Below, one piece after another: positions 17,270-25,276 of a stretch of 64,000 nucleotides of DNA (the stretch's first letter is position 1; every line of letters starts with the position of its first letter). The notes below the pieces were generated by a model. That model ran no database searches. It was not told where the DNA came from and saw only the letters and a list, made by a program, of their open reading frames with translations. Source of the DNA: Pseudomonas sp. RC10 (GTDB lineage: Bacteria; Pseudomonadota; Gammaproteobacteria; Pseudomonadales; Pseudomonadaceae); assembly GCF_038397775.1 (NCBI RefSeq), contig NZ_CP151650.1:124001-188000 (forward strand). The letters run 5' to 3'. The translations under genes and the position numbers were made by a program.

Positions 17270-17929
17270 ATGCAGATTGCGTGCGCGGTAAAATCCGCCT
17301 TGTCTCCCGCTCGAATGTCCACCTACGAAGCCAAAGCGTTGGCAGAGGGGTTTGAAGCAGCCGCAGGGCTGAAGCTGTATGCGTGGAATGCGCGGGTCAG
17401 CGGCACGTTGCTCGTTCCACTACACATCTGTGAGGTGGTTATTCGGAACGCGGTTGCAGACGCGTTGGAGGCGATGCACGGCCCGCAATGGCCATGGAAC
17501 CCTGGCTTCGAACGCAGTCTTCCACGTCTGGGCGGTCCTGGGTACGACGCTGTGAGCGATCTTCAGAATGTTCGCAAAAAAGTCGCCACGACAGGACAGG
17601 TTATTGCGGAACTCAAGTTTGTATTCTGGGAAAAAATGTTCACCAGTCGGCATGACCACCGCATCTGGAACGCGCATCTACGACGCGTGATGCCAAACTT
17701 GGATGACACTAAAACAATCGCCGAAAATCGAAAAAGAATTTTCGAGGATTTGAACAAAATTCGGCTACTAAGAAATCGGATCGCCCATCACGAGCCCATT
17801 TTTGCGCGGGATCTGCGAGGAGATTTTCAACGTGTTCAGCAGTTAATAGCTGCGCGCTGTGAGATTTCCGCCAGTTGGCTGTTCGTTGAGCAGCAAGTGA
17901 TCGACACCCTCAAATGCAGACCATTCTGA
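17270..17929 (+). CDS. Abi_2/HEPN family protein (abortive-infection or toxin type)
   Basis: A 219-residue protein of the Abi_2 (PF07751-like) family: the N-terminal LYAWNARVSGTLLVPLHICE (residues 36-55) and EVVIRNAVADAL are the recurrent family segments. Near the C-terminus RNRIAHHEP (residues 168-176) is a HEPN RNase motif R-x4-H (Arg168, His173). Such proteins are RNA-cleaving toxins or phage-defence effectors controlled by an upstream RNA. The start at 17270 is the long form; an internal ATG (residue 16, MSTYEAKALA) is an alternative. It converges on the biosynthetic cluster, ending 39 bases from its last gene. No partner antitoxin gene is visible. Confidence 0.75.
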   Translation: MQIACAVKSALSPARMSTYEAKALAEGFEAAAGLKLYAWNARVSGTLLVPLHICEVVIRNAVADALEAMHGPQWPWNPGFERSLPRLGGPGYDAVSDLQNVRKKVATTGQVIAELKFVFWEKMFTSRHDHRIWNAHLRRVMPNLDDTKTIAENRKRIFEDLNKIRLLRNRIAHHEPIFARDLRGDFQRVQQLIAARCEISASWLFVEQQVIDTLKCRPF

Positions 17930-17968
17930 GTCACGTCCCTTGTCGGCGCAGATGCTCTTAGGGCGCAC

Positions 17969-19786
17969 TCAAGCCATCACCGACAAACCGAGCATCTGCT
18001 TGGCGATACGATCCGCATCCACGAACGCTCGCGAATAACTGCCGGACGACGGCACGTAGTGGTTGTAGTACGTCGCTCCCTCGACGATAGGGCCGGTTAT
18101 CCACAGCCGGTGCTGCGCCTTGCCGTGACTGTCCACATACACATCCTCACCATTTTCAGCCGCACTGTGGATAATTCCGGCGGCGTGTAGTTGGCGGATG
18201 ATTGCTGAGTGGCCATCGGCTTTTCGGGCGTCACTGCCATGGGCGTGCACGCAGGCGTCCAGCACTAAGGTATGTCCATCTCCCAATGCGACTGAAACGG
18301 CGCCATTGTCAGCGTTGTAAATAACATGGGCGCTATGAACCCACTGAATGACGCCTGCCTCGGCCAGCGCCAGCAACTCTTGATGCCGTTCTTTTTGCGG
18401 TCCAGCGACCATGCGGTTGACCAGTGGAGCGTATTCGTTGAAGAAGATCGTATGTGAGGTCGGCGTTAGGCCTCTGTTATCCACAACTCGCCTGAGCTGC
18501 TCGCGGCAGCTCCTCCACACCTCAACGGCTGCCTTTATCGGGCTGTGGTCCAGATCGAGAATGCTCTCTTGGAGATCATCGCGAATAAACGCTTCGATCC
18601 ACCCCTGATAATTATCCACAGGGGCAGCCATGCTGCGAGGGTTGTACACGCTGTCAGCCAGAAGCGGGACCTCAAAAAGCTCGGCAAGCTCGTGATGTTT
18701 GGCTTCGATCTCGCCCAGGTAAAACGCAGTGGCGACCTCCGATTTGATGCTCAGAGCCGAGTCGCCTTGCAGCGCTGCGACCATGCCGAAGTACTCCGCG
18801 AGCATCTCGGCCTTGAGCAGCGGTAGCACGTGAGCTTCGAAGTCCAGCCCGTCCGGGTGCCGGGCGCGAAGATCGGCCACCGCAGACAGCGTGAAGATCA
18901 GCGCGGGCGCTCCCACGCGATGGGACGTGATGTCGGGGCGTGTGCGGTAAGGCAGACCGTTGCGGGAGTACATGAATACCTGCGGTTCCTGACCTGACGT
19001 CAGATAGCGCAGTCCCTTGGGTCCTTGCACAAAGCGCCCGCCTCTACCGACCGTCAACCCGGCGACAACATCCATTGCGGCCAGGCCTAGCCCCTCAACG
19101 CCCACCGCATCTGTGGATGAAATCGTTTGAAGCGAATACGGCTGTGGATAAGCGTGTAGACGCGCCGTTATCTGGGTAATCGGAGCCGCTGAAGGCCGAT
19201 TTTCAGCGTGACCGACCGTGATCAAAAGCCAGTCGACGCGGTGCTTTTTATCCCCTGTGGACAATTCAAAACGCCCCTGATCGGTGTAGTCGACCTTATC
19301 CACAGCGCGCGCATGATGAATCACCCGAACCTGCTCGGGCAGCGTCCGAATCACCTCGTCATAAGTCCACGCGAGGTATTCGCCTAGCCAGGAACGGGGC
19401 AGAAACTCATTGGGTTTCACCACACGTTCAGCGGATTTGAAACGCAGGCACCACTCGTAGAAATTCGGCCCTTGTCGGCCCCTCAACCCGCCCAGAGCAG
19501 CCTGATCAGGGAACATGGAAATCTGCGACGCCACAGTGTTGAGCATCAAATACTCCGGCTGCTCAACCGAATGCAGGCCCGGCCCCGGCCGATGGGGATC
19601 GAACACAATGATCTCCACCCGCCGCTCACCCTCGCCCGCCAGCGCGCAGAGACGCTCCAGGACGGTCAGTCCACGTGACCCACAGCCGACAATGCCAATT
19701 TTGATCGCCGGTTTTGGCCCGACTTTATCCACAGGGTTCGTTTCTATGAAGGACCTATCAAGGCGCAGATCGGCACTCAATTCCAT
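17969..19786 (-). CDS. FAD/NAD(P)-binding monooxygenase-like protein (NAD_binding_9 type)
   Basis: A 605-residue protein with an N-terminal Rossmann FAD site GIVGCGSRG (residues 31-39), then ...PGLHSVEQPEYLMLNTVASQ and FYEWCLRF typical of the NAD_binding_9 (PF13454) group, and a C-terminal GPIVEGATYYNHYVPSSGSY. I recall nitrosuccinate synthase of the cremeomycin pathway (CreE), an amine-oxidising flavoenzyme, being in this group; if right, this enzyme could oxidise an amino group. It is the last gene of the eight-gene cluster; its ATG overlaps the stop of the SbnB-like gene by 10 bases. Unusually, the coding sequence contains seven exact DnaA boxes (separate entry). The exact reaction is unknown. 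Confidence 0.72.
   Translation of the reverse strand: MELSADLRLDRSFIETNPVDKVGPKPAIKIGIVGCGSRGLTVLERLCALAGEGERRVEIIVFDPHRPGPGLHSVEQPEYLMLNTVASQISMFPDQAALGGLRGRQGPNFYEWCLRFKSAERVVKPNEFLPRSWLGEYLAWTYDEVIRTLPEQVRVIHHARAVDKVDYTDQGRFELSTGDKKHRVDWLLITVGHAENRPSAAPITQITARLHAYPQPYSLQTISSTDAVGVEGLGLAAMDVVAGLTVGRGGRFVQGPKGLRYLTSGQEPQVFMYSRNGLPYRTRPDITSHRVGAPALIFTLSAVADLRARHPDGLDFEAHVLPLLKAEMLAEYFGMVAALQGDSALSIKSEVATAFYLGEIEAKHHELAELFEVPLLADSVYNPRSMAAPVDNYQGWIEAFIRDDLQESILDLDHSPIKAAVEVWRSCREQLRRVVDNRGLTPTSHTIFFNEYAPLVNRMVAGPQKERHQELLALAEAGVIQWVHSAHVIYNADNGAVSVALGDGHTLVLDACVHAHGSDARKADGHSAIIRQLHAAGIIHSAAENGEDVYVDSHGKAQHRLWITGPIVEGATYYNHYVPSSGSYSRAFVDADRIAKQMLGLSVMA
18097..19733. repeat. Array of seven exact DnaA boxes inside a coding sequence
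   Basis: TTATCCACA or its complement occurs at 18097-18105, 18166-18174, 18477-18485, 18612-18620, 19143-19151, 19296-19304 and 19725-19733, in both orientations. Near matches (TTGTCCACA-type around 19258, TCATCCACA-type around 19112) add to it. The boxes fall in different reading frames (encoding, for example, VDK, AYPQP, LWIT and IIHS), so codon preference does not explain them. Two further exact boxes lie in cluster genes at 21628 and 23678. Confidence 0.75.
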
Positions 19787-20784
19787 CTCAGCGTTTCTCC
19801 GAAGAACGAGTCGATGGCGACGGCGCGGCCATCCGCTAGCGCAGTGTCTACAACGAATTTGCTCAACGCGAGGTCCAGCACACCCAGCCCGAAAGGCGAA
19901 AAGATCGAGGGTTTGCGCGGATCAAGCTGTACCTCGCCGCGAATCAACCCGGCCAGCGTGCCGTTCATGAATTCACGGTTGCCAGTCACTTGCTCCGCCA
20001 AATGCGGCGAGGTATTGGCCTTCATACAATGCTCGACGTCATCGCACAGATTGTTAGCCGTCAGCAGCAGTTGAGGGGCAAGGTCGCGCAACGAAATGTT
20101 CAGCACCACCTGACCGGCGCGGAACGCCATCGGCGGCTTCACGTACGGCTCGCCCGCCGTGGTGGCAAAGATCACGAGATCCGCCGCTAGCGCGTCTTCC
20201 AATGAGCCTGTGCGGGTTGTGCATAAGTCGGTCTGCTCAATGAATCCCTTCAACGCCAGGGCCGACGCGTCGTCGAAGTCATGCACCACCGCTTGCCCGA
20301 TCTCCCAACCTTCCACCGCCAGCATCCGAGCAATGTTGCGGGCGATAACGCCTGCGCCGATAAATCCCACAGACTCCGCCTGACGCGACTGACTATTGAG
20401 CCAATAAGCGCCTGACACCGCTGACGCCGCTGTTCTGACCGCGCTGATCTGAGCGCCTTCAAGGCAGGCATAGGGGTAGCCCGTTTCGCGATCATTGAGA
20501 ATCACCACCGCCGAGGCGCGAGGTTTTTGCTGGGCGACGTTACCGGGAAAGCTGGAAATCCATTTGATGCCCGCGACAGCGTCCTCGCCCTCCAGCGATG
20601 CGGGTAGCGCAATGATGCGGTTGGCCGGTTGTTGTGGAAAACGCAGGAAGTAGCTGTCCGGGTTGAGGGTCTGACCGTCGTGGTGTTGCAGATAGACCTG
20701 TTCGACGCGCGCGACCATGGTGTGCGCCTGGCTGTCGAGGATGTCTTTGATCACAGCGCCCGGGATGACATGGAATTCAGACAT
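19777..20784 (-). CDS. SbnB-like N-(2-amino-2-carboxyethyl)-L-glutamate dehydrogenase (L-Dap forming)
   Basis: A 335-residue member of the ornithine cyclodeaminase/mu-crystallin family. The segment IKWISSFPGN (residues 73-82) is the hallmark of SbnB-like enzymes, and the NAD-binding GFIGAG lies at 140-145. SbnB oxidatively hydrolyses N-(1-amino-1-carboxy-2-ethyl)-glutamate to L-2,3-diaminopropionate (L-Dap) and 2-oxoglutarate. The SbnA-like partner is directly upstream with an 8-base overlap, so the pair should supply L-Dap. Other ornithine cyclodeaminase homologues exist, but the pairing makes the SbnB role the best reading. Confidence 0.8.
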   Translation of the reverse strand: MSEFHVIPGAVIKDILDSQAHTMVARVEQVYLQHHDGQTLNPDSYFLRFPQQPANRIIALPASLEGEDAVAGIKWISSFPGNVAQQKPRASAVVILNDRETGYPYACLEGAQISAVRTAASAVSGAYWLNSQSRQAESVGFIGAGVIARNIARMLAVEGWEIGQAVVHDFDDASALALKGFIEQTDLCTTRTGSLEDALAADLVIFATTAGEPYVKPPMAFRAGQVVLNISLRDLAPQLLLTANNLCDDVEHCMKANTSPHLAEQVTGNREFMNGTLAGLIRGEVQLDPRKPSIFSPFGLGVLDLALSKFVVDTALADGRAVAIDSFFGETLRWN

Positions 20785-21796
20785 TCAACGCTTCCCCCTC
20801 GAAGGTGTGGACGTAGGTGTTCAGATAGCGGCTGATGGGCTGCGACGACAGCGCGGCCAGCTCGGCTCGCCCGAATTTCTGCATGACCCATTCATCGTTG
20901 TAGATCGTTTCGAGGTAGCGCTCGCCAGCGTCGGGGGAGATCGCGACCACCACCGCGTCTTTAGGAATCTCCAGAGATGGCGCCGCCAGACCTGCGACCA
21001 CCGTGCCGGTCGATCCCCCCGCCAACACGCCGTTGGACTTCGCCAACCATCGGCACATGGCAACCGTGGCGCGCTCATCGACCACTTGCTGTTTGTGCAA
21101 ATGATTGGCGCGAAAGATCGGCGGGATCTGGCTTGATCCAAGGCCCGGAATGAAGCGCTTCCCCGGCGCCTGACCGAAGGTCACCGAGCCGGCACTGTCC
21201 ACAGCAATGATCTTGGTGCGTGGCGAATGCTTGCGGAAATACTGCACGCAGCCCATCAACGTGCCCGTGGTGCCCACGCCAACCACCAGGTAATCCAGCG
21301 CCGGAAATGCGATGTGAATCGAGCGCGCCGTGGTTTGCTCATGGGTGCGGGCGTTGGCCGGGTTGCTGTACTGGTTGAGCCACAGATAACGCGGATCGCG
21401 GCCCACGGTGTCGCGGATGTAGCGAATGCGAGTGCCCAGGTAGCCGTCGTTATCGTCGCGCTCGGTGACAATCACGATCTGCGCGCCGAAGGCTTCCATC
21501 ATCTTGATGTTGTGCAGGTTGGTGTTGGGGTCGACCACACAACAAAACTTGTAGCCTCGCTCCGCGCAGATCATTGCCAGGGCCACACCGAGGTTGCCCG
21601 AAGATGACTCGATCAACACCGTGTCCCTGTGGATAAGTCGGCGCTCGGCGTAGGAGTCGATCAGGCCGATGGCGGTTTTCATCTTGATCGAACCGGCTGG
21701 GTTACAGGACTCCAGCTTGAGGTGCAGATTCTCGAACCCTAACCCCTTGAGCCGGACGAAGTTCGAATCGCCCACGATATGCGAGATGAAGTTCAT
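20777..21796 (-). CDS. SbnA-like PLP-dependent synthase (2,3-diaminopropionate pathway)
   Basis: A 339-residue type II PLP enzyme of the cysteine synthase family. The Schiff-base Lys is residue 38 in NPAGSIKMKTA, the phosphate-binding loop is SSSGNLGVAL, and VGVGTTGTLMG binds the PLP phosphate. SbnA condenses O-phospho-L-serine with glutamate rather than making cysteine, and the adjacent SbnB-like gene and the distance of this locus from cysteine genes support that reading over cysteine synthase. The start overlaps the stop of the upstream monooxygenase gene by 4 bases (ATGA at 21793-21796). It provides the L-Dap precursor of the cluster product. Confidence 0.8.
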   Translation of the reverse strand: MNFISHIVGDSNFVRLKGLGFENLHLKLESCNPAGSIKMKTAIGLIDSYAERRLIHRDTVLIESSSGNLGVALAMICAERGYKFCCVVDPNTNLHNIKMMEAFGAQIVIVTERDDNDGYLGTRIRYIRDTVGRDPRYLWLNQYSNPANARTHEQTTARSIHIAFPALDYLVVGVGTTGTLMGCVQYFRKHSPRTKIIAVDSAGSVTFGQAPGKRFIPGLGSSQIPPIFRANHLHKQQVVDERATVAMCRWLAKSNGVLAGGSTGTVVAGLAAPSLEIPKDAVVVAISPDAGERYLETIYNDEWVMQKFGRAELAALSSQPISRYLNTYVHTFEGEALNV

Positions 21797-23151
21797 GGCC
21801 GTGCCTCAGCCCGTGCGGCCATTGAGCGCTTGGGATGTGCCACCACCGGCGCCAGTTGCCGAGGTTGCGTGGCGAGCAAGGCGTCGGTCAGTTGCTGGGC
21901 GCGCAGTGCGACCATGGAAAACGACTGCGCGTCGCTAATGCCGTGGGTTTTTTCTGACGTGCCGTTGGCCAGAATCTGCACGCCCTCGCTGTGTTGAAGG
22001 CCCACGCGGTAGTGGCGGTCCACGGCCAGATGGCCGTCTTCTTCGCGCAGCAACCAAGGTTGCAGCAAGGTGAGCAACGGCGGCACCGCGAGCTGTTCAT
22101 AACCGGTGCCGAGGACGATGCCATCGACATAAAGCGTGGTTTCAAGCCCCGTGTTGCTGTCGCGCAGGACGACGGAATACGCGTCGCCCACCTGCTCCAC
22201 CGAGATGACGCTGGACCACGTGTGCAGGTTCAAACGCTGATGCCCGCTGACTTCGCCTTCGTACATGAAGGAGTACAACGCCTGACTTTCGTCAGCGTCG
22301 ATGCCTGCGTAGTTGGTCGAACGGATCTCGTCGAACACCTTGCTGCGACTGGACGGGTCCAGTTGGTGGAAGTAATCGACCTGCTCTGGCAAGAACGCCA
22401 TGTTCGGAAACTGCCCCAGTTGCCCGACCCGGAAACCCACGCCCCTGTGGACAGAATGCACTTGGGTGGTTGGCGCGGCACCGAGCAGATGCGCCACCGC
22501 CTCGCCTGCACTTTGGCCCGACCCCAGCACCAGCCAGCGCTGGGCAATCGGGCCGCCGCCCAGGTGAATGTTCTTCAGGTACTGCGAGGTGTGGAAAACC
22601 CGCCCGCCCAAGTGAGGGCTGAACGCTTCGGGAATGTTGGGCAAACTGCCGTGGGAAAGCACCAGCCGCTTTGTACGATAGGTCCCTTGAGCGGTGACCA
22701 CATCCACTGCGCGCAAGATGCCTTTTTCCGCAACGGGCAACACATCCAGCACACCTTCATCGTAGGAGACGTAGTCTTTTAATTGCGCGGCGACCCACCC
22801 GATGTAGTCTGACCATTCCACACGGCTTGCGGGACGTCCCAGCAGACCGAACTTGTACAGCCGCCCTTTTTCCTTGAGGTACATCGCGAAGGAGAAACGG
22901 CTGCGGGGATTGCGCGGCGTCACCAGGTCGCGAAAGACGTGGTGGTTGATGTCAGTGCCCGCAAGCAGGAAGGCGCCGTGCCAAGTCGAATCGCGCCCTT
23001 TCTCAAAAAAACGGACGCGCTGAAACGGCTTCTTGCCGTTGTCCTCCGCTTCGTCTTCCAGCGCACAGGCCAGTGCGATACCGGCGGGACCGAAGCCGAC
23101 CGACACAACGTCCAGCTCCTGACGCAAACCCTCGATTTCAAACTGATTCAT
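21793..23151 (-). CDS. Lysine/ornithine N-monooxygenase (SidA/IucD family)
   Basis: A 452-residue flavin N-hydroxylase: FAD-binding GFGPAG at residues 19-24, the FLLAGTDINHHVFRDLVTPRNPRS stretch (about 63-86) characteristic of ornithine/lysine N-hydroxylases, NADPH-binding GSGQSAGEA, and the C-terminal LGTGYE. It should add a hydroxyl to a terminal amine, most likely of lysine or ornithine, using FAD, NADPH and O2. I start at MNQFEIEG (ATG at 23149-23151, with AGGAAGAACC before it); longer in-frame starts lack a plausible ribosome-binding site. With the cupin and MetRS-like gene it matches the first step of hydrazine synthesis as in s56-p1 (Spb38). The substrate could alternatively be L-Dap made by the neighbouring genes. 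Confidence 0.86.
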   Translation of the reverse strand: MNQFEIEGLRQELDVVSVGFGPAGIALACALEDEAEDNGKKPFQRVRFFEKGRDSTWHGAFLLAGTDINHHVFRDLVTPRNPRSRFSFAMYLKEKGRLYKFGLLGRPASRVEWSDYIGWVAAQLKDYVSYDEGVLDVLPVAEKGILRAVDVVTAQGTYRTKRLVLSHGSLPNIPEAFSPHLGGRVFHTSQYLKNIHLGGGPIAQRWLVLGSGQSAGEAVAHLLGAAPTTQVHSVHRGVGFRVGQLGQFPNMAFLPEQVDYFHQLDPSSRSKVFDEIRSTNYAGIDADESQALYSFMYEGEVSGHQRLNLHTWSSVISVEQVGDAYSVVLRDSNTGLETTLYVDGIVLGTGYEQLAVPPLLTLLQPWLLREEDGHLAVDRHYRVGLQHSEGVQILANGTSEKTHGISDAQSFSMVALRAQQLTDALLATQPRQLAPVVAHPKRSMAARAEARP

Positions 23152-23203
23152 GGTGGTTCTTCCTGAAAGGTTCAAAGACTTGGCGAGCCGAGAGCGGCCC
23201 GAT

Positions 23204-24151
23204 TCAACACAGCAGCCGTCTTTCATGGACGCGCTTGTCGGCGTAGACCCAAAGCGAAACCCGGGCGTGATCGTTTTCCCCATCGCTGAAACGGATAGGG
23301 CCTGCGGGTGTGGAAAACTCATCCGAACGCAGCGCCGTTAGCAGCCTGCGGTGCTGGCGAACGGCGAGGTCTATCAGAGAGAACGCGGCCAACGTCTCGA
23401 TGGCGTAGACCGGCGCCGATTCGCCGTAAATCCGTTGGTACGCCCGATCCACTGATTGGGCCTCGGGCAGATCGCTGGCGATGGGAAAGCTGACCACGTA
23501 AACGACGCCGGTCTGCGGTAATCCGCTCACCAACGCAGGTGACGCAGCATCGTCGGTGAAAAACAGCGGTAATCCACAACCGGAAAGGCGGTTTTCCACA
23601 AGGAACTGGCGGCTGGCTTTCAATCGTCCACAAAACACCAGCGCGTCGGCTTGAACGGTGTCTTGAACAATCTGCACTGTGGATAACTTTGCGGCGTTCT
23701 CAAGCTCTTTTAACTGGCGCTGACCGTGCAGGCTTTGATCGGCGTACAGCGCAAGCTTGAACAGGCCCTGAGTTTCAGCAAACGCCAGCAGCCGTTTTGC
23801 CAACACCTTGTCTGATGCACATACCCTGAACGTCGTGCGGCCCTCTTCGGTCAGGGCCGCAGCGGTCGAGGCCGGGAGGATCAGCGGAATGCCAGCCTGT
23901 GCATAACTCTCCACTACGGCGGCAGCGGACTCGGACGCGAAATGGCCGATCACCGCGTCCACCCGCGCCTCGATTAAACGCTCGGCCGCCGCACGACCGC
24001 CATCAGCCGTGGCGCCATCGTCGAAATAAAAATGCTGCGCACGCCGGATGTGGCTGAATAAATGGCTTGAGAGGTATACGCCACGCAAAAAGCTGCGGGC
24101 ATGCAGCGTGGTGCCGACGTCCAACGCGGCGCAGATACCCAGGCGCATCAT
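23204..24151 (-). CDS. Periplasmic-binding-fold protein without signal peptide
   Basis: A 315-residue protein resembling ligand-binding domains of the branched-chain amino-acid binding/AmiC family (Peripla_BP_6): LGICAALDVGTTLHARSFLRG, then a Rossmann-like region DAVIGHFASESAAAVVESYA and LILPAS, followed by a second lobe. The N-terminus MMRLGICAALDVG goes straight into the first strand, with no signal sequence or lipobox, so it probably stays in the cytoplasm. Its start overlaps the stop of the oxidase gene by 4 bases (24148-24151). Its role in the cluster is unknown; sensing the product or an intermediate, or a scaffolding function, are both possible. Confidence 0.62.
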   Translation of the reverse strand: MMRLGICAALDVGTTLHARSFLRGVYLSSHLFSHIRRAQHFYFDDGATADGGRAAAERLIEARVDAVIGHFASESAAAVVESYAQAGIPLILPASTAAALTEEGRTTFRVCASDKVLAKRLLAFAETQGLFKLALYADQSLHGQRQLKELENAAKLSTVQIVQDTVQADALVFCGRLKASRQFLVENRLSGCGLPLFFTDDAASPALVSGLPQTGVVYVVSFPIASDLPEAQSVDRAYQRIYGESAPVYAIETLAAFSLIDLAVRQHRRLLTALRSDEFSTPAGPIRFSDGENDHARVSLWVYADKRVHERRLLC

Positions 24152-25263
24152 GACAATGCCACCTCGGTGAACCGGCTGGGGTTGAACGCTTTCATGATCG
24201 AGCGATGGTCAGCATCCATCGACACACCCGCCGTCAAACCGCGGAGTTCGAAAGACAGCAACTCTGCGACGCTAGGCGCCATCTTGAAGCCGATGCCACA
24301 AAAGCCTGTGGCCAGATAAATGTGGCTGTTGGCGCTGGAACGACCCACCAGCGGCCGACCGTCATCGGTGTAAGCGTCCCACGCGACCTGGGTGACGACC
24401 GGAAGGCTGTGTTGCGTGTCAAAGCCCAGCTTGGCGATACGGGCCATCACGTCCTGTTCGTTATCCATCACAGACAGGTTCAAGTGGCTTGCGTGGTCCG
24501 CGCGATGACGACGCTGCCCGCCCACTTGCATCAAGGTGCGTCCAAGCGGCAGCAAATAGGTGTTCAGATGATGCGCGATGACCGGCATGCTCGGGGCTTC
24601 GTCGCAACTCACCCGAGTAAACGGAATGGTGCGGGCGTGCACCACGCCAGGCGGCCTCGGCAGCGGACCATCAGCACCGCAGGCGTCGACGACCCAGGTC
24701 GCCTCCAGACACAATTTGCCCGCGTGCACTTGGACTGAGCCTTCGAGTTCGACGCATTTATCCACCGCGAGATGATCGAGAAACGTTGCCTTCTCACTGA
24801 CGTAACGGCACAGGTTCGAGACCGCCGACAAGGCATCGACCATGCCGCCATCACGCTCGATGAGCAGGCATTCGTCATCGCAAAAGGCGCTGAAGCGACC
24901 GTTGTCCAGCGCGCTGACCGACGCATGCAGCTCGACGTTTTGCGTGCCCACGGCATCGAGATAACGGCCGCAGATTTCAGAATTGGCAATGTACGCGACG
25001 CCAGTGCGTTTCAGGGCCTGTTCGAACACGGCATGAACGATCCCGGTCGTGCCGTGATGCGCGCCGCGTCGAGTCAGCGGGCGCAACGCGGGGTCCAGCT
25101 CCAGAGCCCGAACGATGCCGCCGGTATCACGCGTTGCCCCTTGGCCGCCGCCGATGCCCTTTTCCATAAGGGCAACGTCGAGGCCGCTTTCGACGAGCGC
25201 TGCGGCAATCGACGCGCCCATGACACCCGCGCCGATCACGATCACATCGAATGACGTCTTCAT
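24148..25263 (-). CDS. FAD-dependent amino-acid oxidase (glycine oxidase/DAO family)
   Basis: A 371-residue flavoenzyme with FAD-binding VIVIGAGVMGASIAAALVES (residues 7-26) and the C-terminal signature of the DAO superfamily (LYLATGFCGIGFKMAPSVAELLS-like). The frame extends upstream, but ATG at 25263 with AGGAG just before it is the natural start, 13 bases after the MetRS-like stop. In s56-p1 and triacsin pathways an oxidase of this family cleaves the lysine-glycine hydrazine conjugate to release hydrazinoacetate; the homologue here is in the right place to do the same, which is inference from context. Confidence 0.82.
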   Translation of the reverse strand: MKTSFDVIVIGAGVMGASIAAALVESGLDVALMEKGIGGGQGATRDTGGIVRALELDPALRPLTRRGAHHGTTGIVHAVFEQALKRTGVAYIANSEICGRYLDAVGTQNVELHASVSALDNGRFSAFCDDECLLIERDGGMVDALSAVSNLCRYVSEKATFLDHLAVDKCVELEGSVQVHAGKLCLEATWVVDACGADGPLPRPPGVVHARTIPFTRVSCDEAPSMPVIAHHLNTYLLPLGRTLMQVGGQRRHRADHASHLNLSVMDNEQDVMARIAKLGFDTQHSLPVVTQVAWDAYTDDGRPLVGRSSANSHIYLATGFCGIGFKMAPSVAELLSFELRGLTAGVSMDADHRSIMKAFNPSRFTEVALS

Positions 25264-25276
25264 CAGCGTCTCCTGA

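Noticed and set aside
20777..21796. Cysteine synthase
   Set aside because: The directly overlapping SbnB-like partner and the cluster context favour the diaminopropionate role; sequence alone cannot exclude it.
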